Shown here one piece after another: positions 36,827 to 42,518 of a stretch of DNA of 42,518 bases. The notes beneath the pieces are model-generated. The model did no database searches. It saw nothing but the letters and a program-made list of their open reading frames with translations, and was not told the DNA's origin. The stretch comes from Listeria cornellensis FSL F6-0969 (GTDB lineage Bacteria > Bacillota > Bacilli > Lactobacillales > Listeriaceae). Where the stretch lies: assembly GCF_000525855.1 (NCBI RefSeq), contig NZ_AODE01000002.1, positions 1 through 42,518 on the forward strand, in the 5' to 3' direction. Within the stretch, counting starts at the first letter, position 1; every line of letters begins with the position of its first letter. A program made the position numbers and the translations under genes.

Positions 36827-36933
36827 ATGTCGAGAGCAATAATTGTTTATGTTCGGATGATACATGGAATAAAGACAGAAAGAAGTGTGAGTGCTCGAAA
36901 GGTGGAGAGTCAGAAACAGTGACCATTCATTAA
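36827..36933 (+). CDS. Possible small Cys-rich peptide (start frame uncertain)
   Basis: AAGGAGG (36812-36818) is well placed before the ATG at 36827, right after the VOC-TPR stop. The uncorrected frame gives a 31-residue basic peptide ending at 36922. A shift of one base near 36830 gives NNCLCSDDTWNKDRKKCECS and ends TVTIH at 36933. That second reading has two CxC pairs and looks more like a real protein, but it needs a missing base outside any homopolymer. Function unknown; metal binding or a modified peptide are guesses. Confidence 0.35.
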
Positions 36934-37130
36934 TCTCAGTATGTTGTACTATCAACAAATAGGAGATACGTGCGAAAGATACCTATATCGACATTTTGTT
37001 GTATAGATTTTAGCTGAACACTAGTTTACACTGAGATTATCACGTAATAGTTCTAAATGGTGACATAATTATTATCTCATTTGTTTATGTGATTAACTTA
37101 TATGATATGGAAAGAAAAGAGGTTTTAAAA

Positions 37131-37469
37131 ATGAATCCAGAAGTGAGCACTTTTATTGAGAATCTTAGTCAACCATGGCAAGTGGAGGTGGCAGATACCT
37201 TACGAAAATTGGTTCATGAAGTTATTCCGGAAGTGGAGGAGCGGATACAATATAAGAAGCCTCATTTTTTGAAAAATGGACATTACGCAGCTGTTATTTC
37301 CCCATCTAAGGATGCGCTTACCTTTATGATTATGAATACGACTGATTTGGAGTTTCCAAAGCATTTTGGTGGACCAGGCGAAAGAAGATGGTTGAAAATT
37401 AAAGAGGGAGATACCGTCGATTTTGACTTGTTGCGTGGATTCCTAAAAAAAGCGTCCAGTACACTCTGA
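37131..37469 (+). CDS. DUF1801 (YdhG-like) protein
   Basis: 112 residues of the DUF1801 fold (MNPEVSTFIENL; ADTLRKLVHEVIPEVEERIQYKKPHFLKNG; FPKHFGGPGERRWLKI). These small cytosolic proteins are common in Firmicutes, with unknown function. ATG 37131 is preferred to the in-frame start at 37089 because AAAGAGGT lies 7-8 bases upstream. The gap 36934-37130 holds nothing else recognisable. Confidence 0.82.
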   Translation: MNPEVSTFIENLSQPWQVEVADTLRKLVHEVIPEVEERIQYKKPHFLKNGHYAAVISPSKDALTFMIMNTTDLEFPKHFGGPGERRWLKIKEGDTVDFDLLRGFLKKASSTL

Positions 37470-37580
37470 AAATAGCCTTGAAAAGGGAACATTATTTTTC
37501 ATGAAATTTTAATCTAGATCACAGCTACTTTTTTTTCTTTAAGGTGTACTATAGGTTTATAAGCTAACAACAAGCAAATC

Positions 37581-37667
37581 CATTTTCATACTTTCCCCCC
37601 GAAGCGTGAAAATGTTAACTCCCTTTTTGGCCGTCGCGGTTACTCCCTTTTCCGCGGTGGTTTTTTT
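37581..37667 (+). ncRNA. Second candidate small RNA with poly-C loop
   Basis: A 5' hairpin (CATTTTCA 37581-37588 with TGAAAATG 37607-37614) holds a loop with CCCCCC. A linker with CTCCCTTTTT follows. The 3' terminator (37630-37639 with 37652-37661, three G-U pairs) carries CTCCCTTTT in its loop and ends in seven T. The design matches the candidate at 4346-4446. UCCC motifs in loops are the hallmark of Listeria LhrC sRNAs. No good promoter is seen; TACTAT at 37547-37552 is the best -10, so the 5' end could be earlier. It could also be a mere leader or terminator. Confidence 0.5.
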
Positions 37668-37951
37668 GTTGTTTGAACAAAAAGTAAATGTCTGATAAGG
37701 GTATAAAACTATATCCGAATAAACTTAATAGGGGTGTATGATTAGGGTGTAGTATGTGAGAGGGAAGACTTTGAAAGTTGAGGATGTCCCATCCCCGCCG
37801 TTTAACCTATAAATTTCACGCCATTTAAATACAAAAATGACACAAGTTAGGCGCTTCTTTTTTATGTATTTCAGCAAACAGGAATATTACAAAAATAGTG
37901 GAAACAGATAGATTATACCTAGGTTTATTCGCCTTTTTTTCGCGATTTTCA

Positions 37952-37965
37952 AGAAAGCGCTTTCT
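37952..37965. promoter_or_regulatory. cre-like site (CcpA operator candidate)
   Basis: AGAAAGCGCTTTCT is a perfect 14-base palindrome close to the cre consensus TGAAAGCGCTTTCA. It lies 118 bases before the leucine dehydrogenase start. Confidence 0.5.
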
Positions 37966-38082
37966 AGGTCTATTAACCCTAATTTAGATATAAAGTATGA
38001 AAAATGTTATATATAATCTAAAAATTTCCCTTCAATTGTCTCATTTCGTATAATGAAAGGGAAGATACGAGGAGGGATTGTT

Positions 38083-39141
38083 ATGTTGTTTGAGGAGATG
38101 GAACAGTATGATTATGAGCAGGTTGTTTTTTGTCAGGATAAGGCTTCGGGGCTAAAGGCAATTATTGCCGTTCATGATACGACACTTGGGCCAGCGCTTG
38201 GTGGTTGCCGAATGTGGCCGTATGAAACGGAGGAAGAGGCGCTTCAGGACGTACTTCGCTTGGCTCGGGGCATGACATATAAAAATGCGGCTGCTGGACT
38301 TCACCTTGGCGGTGGAAAAACAGTCATTATTGGCGATCCGAAAAAAGATAAATCAGAAGAAATGTTCCGCGCATTAGGACGCTTCGTGGAGCGGTTAAAC
38401 GGGAGTTACATTATTGCGGAGGATGTTGGTATAACAGTTGCTGATATGGATACGGTGCATGAAGAAACGAAACATGTGACGGGAATTTCCGAGCGATTCG
38501 GTTCATCTGGAAATCCAAGTCCAATGACGGCATTTGGCGTATATAGCGCGATGAGACGTACTGCTTTAGAGGTTTTCGGTTCTGATTCATTAGCGGACAA
38601 AACGATTGCAGTACAGGGTGTGGGAAACGTAGCATTTGCATTATGTCGATTGCTTCATGAAGACGGCGCGAATTTAATCGTGACGGATATCAACGAAGAA
38701 GCTCTAAATCGTGCTGTTACCCAATTTGGAGCGAAAGCAGTTGCCCCAACAGATATTTATGCGGTTGAAGCCGATATTTTTGCCCCATGCGCCCTAGGAG
38801 GTATTCTAAACGATCAAACGATTCCTAGCTTAAAAGTTGTGGCTGTTTGTGGTAGCGCTAACAATCAACTGCTAGACGCAACCAAACATGGTGAAATGTT
38901 AGCAGACGCAGGCATTTTATACGCGCCAGATTACATTGTAAACGCTGGCGGAGTCATCAATATCGCCGACGAACTGAACACATACAATGAGGCACGCGCA
39001 CAAAAGAAAATTGGTGAAATTTTTGATCAGATTGGGAAAGTTTTTGATATTGCCAAAATGGAGCAAGTCACACCAGTCGAAGCGGCGAATCGAATGGTTG
39101 AAAATCGCATGGAAGCGTCGAAGTCTAGCAAAATAAGCTAG
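38083..39141 (+). CDS. bcd: Leucine (branched-chain amino acid) dehydrogenase
   Basis: NAD-dependent oxidative deamination of Leu/Ile/Val to 2-keto acids, feeding branched-chain fatty acid synthesis. The catalytic lysine is in [10 protein letters not shown] (Lys79), AEDVGI follows, and the Rossmann motif is [25 protein letters not shown] is the conserved C-terminal segment. 352 residues, slightly short for the family. The ATG at 38083 has GAGGAGGG upstream; an earlier in-frame ATG at 38053 overlaps the -10 box. A cre-like site upstream suggests carbon control. Phe or Val dehydrogenase is possible within the family. Confidence 0.88.
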   Translation: MLFEEMEQYDYEQVVFCQDKASGLKAIIAVHDTTLGPALGGCRMWPYETEEEALQDVLRLARGMTYKNAAAGLHLGGGKTVIIGDPKKDKSEEMFRALGRFVERLNGSYIIAEDVGITVADMDTVHEETKHVTGISERFGSSGNPSPMTAFGVYSAMRRTALEVFGSDSLADKTIAVQGVGNVAFALCRLLHEDGANLIVTDINEEALNRAVTQFGAKAVAPTDIYAVEADIFAPCALGGILNDQTIPSLKVVAVCGSANNQLLDATKHGEMLADAGILYAPDYIVNAGGVINIADELNTYNEARAQKKIGEIFDQIGKVFDIAKMEQVTPVEAANRMVENRMEASKSSKIS

Positions 39142-39213
39142 GTCTATTATTTTTTCGAACTCTCCAAATATGGTATAGTAAAGAAAGTACATATCGATTT
39201 GGAGGGGAACGGA

Positions 39214-39892
39214 ATGAATAAACCATTATCACTGTATTTTGTGCGTCACGGTCAAACGTATTTAAATAAATATGAAAAAATGCAAGGTTGGGCCGATTCA
39301 CCATTAACTCCCGAGGGAACAGAAATCGTGAAAGCGAGCGGACGAGGCCTTGCTGATACAGAGTTTGTTGCGGCTTACTCAAGTGATTTGCACCGTACGA
39401 TTGCGACGGCAGAGCTTATCTTAAAGGAAAATAAACACGGTTTTGGCTTGACGCTCGAACCGCGCAGTGAATTCCGCGAAACATTTTTCGGCTCTTTCGA
39501 AGGCGATGCGAGTGCGATGACATGGGATAGAGTAGCTAAAAAAAATGGGGTTTGCGTCGAAAGCTGAACTTTACGCCAAAGCAAATGTACGTGAGACGAT
39601 GAACGGTACCAAAGTTGCTGATCCAACACACGATGCGGAAGATTTTATGACATTTTGGAATCGAGTAGAGCAAGGTTTTCTGCATGTAGTCAATGCACAT
39701 CGTGAAGAGGGTGGCAATGTGTTGATCGTCGCACACGGCAATACGATTCGCAATATCGTACATGAACTAGAGCCAAGCGTAAAAGCTGATTTTGTGCTGG
39801 ACAACGCGAGCGTGACGGTTCTAACCTACGAAAATGGCCTATTCAAAATTGAACGTTTGAACGATACGTCTCATTTTATTGAGAATGCTTAA
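39214..39892 (+). CDS. Histidine phosphatase (phosphoglycerate mutase-like; frameshifted)
   Basis: The catalytic motif VRHGQT (His12) near the start and VAHGNT near the end mark the histidine phosphatase superfamily. The middle has SDLHRTIATAELIL and the acid motif FRETFFGSFEG. The frame breaks at eight A (39538-39545). One A less joins VAKKMGFASKAELY and gives about 225 residues. The ATG at 39214 has GGAGGGG 6 bases upstream. Substrate unknown; members include broad phosphatases, so phosphoglycerate mutase activity should not be assumed. Confidence 0.87.
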
Positions 39893-39908
39893 TACGGTTA
39901 CGAAAAGA

Positions 39909-39950
39909 AGCGGTGACTTACACAAAAAATGTAAGTCACCGCTCTTTGTA
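39909..39950. terminator. Bidirectional terminator between convergent genes
   Basis: A perfect 14-bp stem (39909-39922 with 39930-39943), T-rich on both sides. It serves the phosphatase gene and the convergent YdcF gene. Confidence 0.82.
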
Positions 39951-39951
39951 T

Positions 39952-40984
39952 CTAACCGAAAAATGCCGTCACAGCACCTATTGCAAGCATCCCTAGCAAA
40001 ATAAGTGATGTGACTGTAATATGCCACCATTTATACATCATGATAATCGCAATGAACTCGCGCATCAATGCATTTGGCAAATAATACAACGCCGTTTTTG
40101 AGCTAATTCCTTGGCTTTTCAAACCAGCTTTTCGCGCATAGAGACTAGCTCGGAAAAGATGGAAATTATTCGTAACAAAGATGCTGCGGTATTTTGGCTT
40201 TAAATCATCCATCAAGGTTTTTGAAAAACGCATATTTTGCAATGTATTAACAGATAAGTCTTCCATTAAAATATGTTCTTCTGGAATACCTTTATCTAGG
40301 AGATAGTTTTTCATTGCAAAAGCTTCAGATACGAGTTCATTAGGCCCTTGACCGCCAGAAACGATAATCTGTGGGGCAAATTTTTTCGCAGCTTGTTTAT
40401 AATAAAATACAATGGCCCGCTCCAGTCGACTAGCAAGTAATGGGGGTACTCTGGTTCCATCGATTAATCCGCTTCCTAGTACAATAATGAAGTCCTGCTT
40501 TAGGCGTGGCCGATTGTACTGATAAATAAAAGAGGAAAGTAGAAAGCTGATAAGTTGGAATGAAAAGTAACCCAAAATCAAGAATAGGGCGGTAAAAAAA
40601 AATACTTAGCCAAACTGAGTTAAATAGCGTGACTTGCAATATGATTAGGACGATGAGCGCAAGAATCATGATGCCAACAAATAACGTGAGTAGATTCGGT
40701 ATTTTTCGACCTTCTCGTTTTACCATGAGTCGCCCATTGTAAACCAATCCGATGCCCAATCCGATAATGAGAAATGGAGAAAGCGCCATGATAAGGAAGA
40801 ATACACCGACAACGATGAGCGCTATAATGTTGCTACCTGTTGCCATTAATCCATAGGCTACGGCAAGGATGGAGAAAAATAGAGCCAATGTGAGAAAGAA
40901 CCCATTGCTAACCCGTCTTTTGTCAATAAAGAATAGTAGTAAAAATAAAATAATGAAAAAACCTGCAATATAAGCTAATAACAT
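39952..40984 (-). CDS. YdcF family membrane protein (DUF218; frameshifted)
   Basis: About 343 residues after removing one base from nine A (40594-40602 on the plus strand). The N-terminal half has four to five membrane helices. The DUF218 domain follows: FIIVLGSGLIDGTRVPPLLASRLERA, IIVSGGQGPNE, EDLSVNTLQNMRFSK and IFVTNNFHLFRASLYARKAG. A last membrane helix lies at the C-terminus. The family includes ElyC/SanA-type envelope proteins; its reaction is unknown. GAGG lies 7-8 bases before the ATG at 40984. Confidence 0.87.
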
Positions 40985-41194
40985 AAAAAAACCTCATTTC
41001 TGTGTCTCCCTACTCTAGTATACTTGGAATGCTTTTGGAAAGGCAAGTCAATTCTTTTCAGTGTGTAAAATAGCGAGATTTAAATGATATTTCACGTATT
41101 TTTGCCAAATTTGTGAACAAACAAGAAATAAGATTGAGTTCCGCTATTTTTTATGATAAGTTTAGACTATAAAAGAGAGTGAGGGAATATAAAA

Positions 41195-42325
41195 ATGAGA
41201 AAGCTTACATTATTAGTTTTAACCTTAGTTATGGGACTTGTCTTAGTGGCGTGTGGGAGTACACCACAGGAGAAATTTACGAAAAGTGTAGAGAAAACAT
41301 CAGAACCAGCCGATCAATCCACATCAACCATTGGAATTAAGATCGATGAATTACCAGCGACGTTAAAAGCGGATCAAAGTACGGCAATGCTAGAAGGCTT
41401 ATCTGTCAAAATGACGGTAGCCAATGACCAAAAAGCACAAAAATCTGCGGCTACGATTGCAGTTAAAACGGCAGGGTTAGTTAATCTAGACGCGACGGTA
41501 GATCTATTAATAGATTCAAAAGCAGAGAAAGTATATTTCCCATTAAGCGATTTATACGACGATAAAGGGAATTTAACAACATTATTAGATCAATTAACAA
41601 GCGGCATGTTTTCACAAATCAAGAAAGACAATCCTGATTTAGCGACGAAATACGTGGAACTATCTGAGGTTGCAAAAGACTTAAGCGATGGAGAAGCGAA
41701 AAAAGAAGCAACAAATACAAAAGAAGTAGAAAAAGCAACGAAAGATCTAAGCAAAAAAAGTGACAAAAACAGTAACCGATTATTTCAATAGCTTACCAGA
41801 AGATCGTTTTAAAGAGGGCGATGATGGCGAGTTAACCGTGAAATTAACGAAAACAGATATCACGAAATTAGCGAATCAATTAGTGAAATTAGCCGATGAT
41901 AAAGATGTGAAAGCTGATTTGAAAGTCATCGTGACATCACAAGGTGTATCCGAAGCTGACTTTGATAAACAATATACATCTACTGTGAAGTCCATGAAAG
42001 ACGCGATTGCAGACTTAGAAAAAAGAAAAAAAATGCGGCGATCACAATCGATGCGACAGTAACACCTGGTAAGGATGATACAATCGAGAACATGAAGATG
42101 AAAGTGAAGCTTACCGACACGAAAGATAAAGAAAATCCAGAAACGATGGCATTTACAATCACGATGAAAACAACAGATTCAGCAAAACTTCCAAAATTCC
42201 CAGCAGCATCGGATGTTATTTCGACAACCGAATTGCAAAAGATTATTGAGGAAGCTACATCAAGTTATTATAAATCATTATACGGAGATTCTTTAACGGA
42301 TACAGGTACAGATGAAATACAATAA
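41195..42325 (+). CDS. Lipoprotein of unknown function (two frameshifts)
   Basis: A lipoprotein signal peptide (MRKLTLLVLTLVMGLVLVAC) with its lipobox Cys at residue 20 precedes an acidic, Lys/Asp/Thr-rich exported domain of about 355 residues. No family is recognised with confidence. The frame breaks at seven A (41753-41759, one extra) and again at the two A runs 42019-42033 (one missing). The corrected frame reads SKKVTKTVTDYFNS and KKNAAITIDATVTPG, and the total is 376 residues. GTGAGGGA precedes the ATG. Likely a surface lipoprotein, Lgt- and LspA-processed. Confidence 0.8.
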
Positions 42326-42334
42326 ATTGAAATA

Positions 42335-42375
42335 AAAATGAGATGTCCTAGTTTTTAGGACATCTCATTTTTTTG
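42335..42375 (+). terminator. Terminator after the lipoprotein, target of the intron
   Basis: AAAATGAGATGTCCTA (42335-42350) pairs with TAGGACATCTCATTTT (42356-42371), then more T. The group II intron begins one base after the T tract. Confidence 0.88.
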
Positions 42376-42518
42376 GTGCGCCCAGCATGCGCAAATGCTA
42401 CGTGGTGAAAGTCCACAACAGGCTTGGCAGTAGGAACTGTTAGCCCAAGGCAAGGGTGTCCATCGCGAGGTGGAATCTGAAGGAAGCCGGCGGCAAAATC
42501 CCGAGCTGACGAACAGAA
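42376..42518 (+). mobile_element. 5' part of a group II intron (runs off the window)
   Basis: It begins with the group II 5' end GTGCG and continues into domain I sequence familiar from bacterial group II introns: GGTGAAAGTCCA, AGCCCAAGGCAAGGGTGTCC, GAAGGAAGCCGGCGGCAAA and CTGACGAACAGAA. Insertion straight after a terminator hairpin is typical of class IIC. The reverse transcriptase/maturase would lie beyond the window. The class is inferred from the site, not from domain V. Confidence 0.82.

Larger units (their letters stand above)
37470..38082. other. Long intergenic region before leucine dehydrogenase
   Basis: Holds the sRNA candidate (37581-37667) and a cre-like site (37952-37965). TATAAT at 38049-38054 is a possible -10 box close to the leucine dehydrogenase start. 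No ORF with an SD sequence is seen in 37668-37950. Confidence 0.5.

Noticed and set aside
1-42518. tRNA or rRNA genes
   Set aside because: No cloverleaf with TTCGANNC-type T-loop and no rRNA signature was noticed; a tRNAscan run would settle it.

Overview
The window looks like a Listeria chromosome (low-GC Firmicute; probably an environmental species rather than L. monocytogenes). The basis is gene content and order recalled from L. monocytogenes: mecA-coiA-pepF at the left, and in the middle an MBL hydrolase, VOC protein, AraC regulator, oxidoreductase, sugar isomerase and ThuA block like the lmo2159-lmo2168 region. No search was run.

Regions: (1) 252-4034, mecA, coiA, pepF. (2) 4311-4446, an unannotated sRNA-like transcription unit. 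(3) 4510-5882 (-), mntH. (4) 6044-13993, a complete four-gene type I Wadjet (JetABCD) anti-plasmid system closed by a strong terminator. (5) 14263-15604, three alkyl-DNA repair genes (adaA, adaB, and a convergent alkyltransferase-like gene with Ser in place of the acceptor Cys). (6) 15678-18819, glyoxalase I, YihY, a LytR-CpsA-Psr protein and a remnant of a sortase-anchored protein. (7) 18957-25512, MBL hydrolase and VOC protein, then an AraC-regulated cluster of two Gfo/Idh oxidoreductases, two sugar isomerases and ThuA. (8) 25517-26516, a yybP-ykoY manganese riboswitch with a Tim44-like membrane protein. (9) 26935-33565, a roughly 1,930-residue secreted RHS/YD-repeat polymorphic toxin with a candidate membrane immunity protein and a thioredoxin-fold lipoprotein. 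(10) 33839-35181, a small ORF and an IS3-family element. (11) 35217-37469, a double-HTH MerR regulator, a divergent VOC-TPR protein, a possible Cys-rich peptide and a DUF1801 protein. (12) 37581-37667, a second sRNA-like element. (13) 38083-42325, leucine dehydrogenase, phosphoglycerate-mutase-like phosphatase, YdcF protein and a lipoprotein. (14) From 42376 to the window end, the 5' end of a group II intron directly behind a terminator.

Over a dozen genes are broken by single-base frameshifts, and nearly all lie in runs of 7-9 identical bases with one base too many. This is the signature of homopolymer over-calling, not mass gene decay. I therefore give full-span coordinates for these genes and name the run. 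Reading through the runs restores expected lengths and motifs, moves the start of mntH, restores a second HTH in the MerR protein, and gives the RHS protein a different, recognisable C-terminal toxin domain.

The most interesting items are the Wadjet operon, the RHS toxin with its corrected tail and neighbours, and two sRNA candidates with the same design (5' hairpin with a poly-C loop, CU-rich linker, GC-rich terminator) that recalls the LhrC family.
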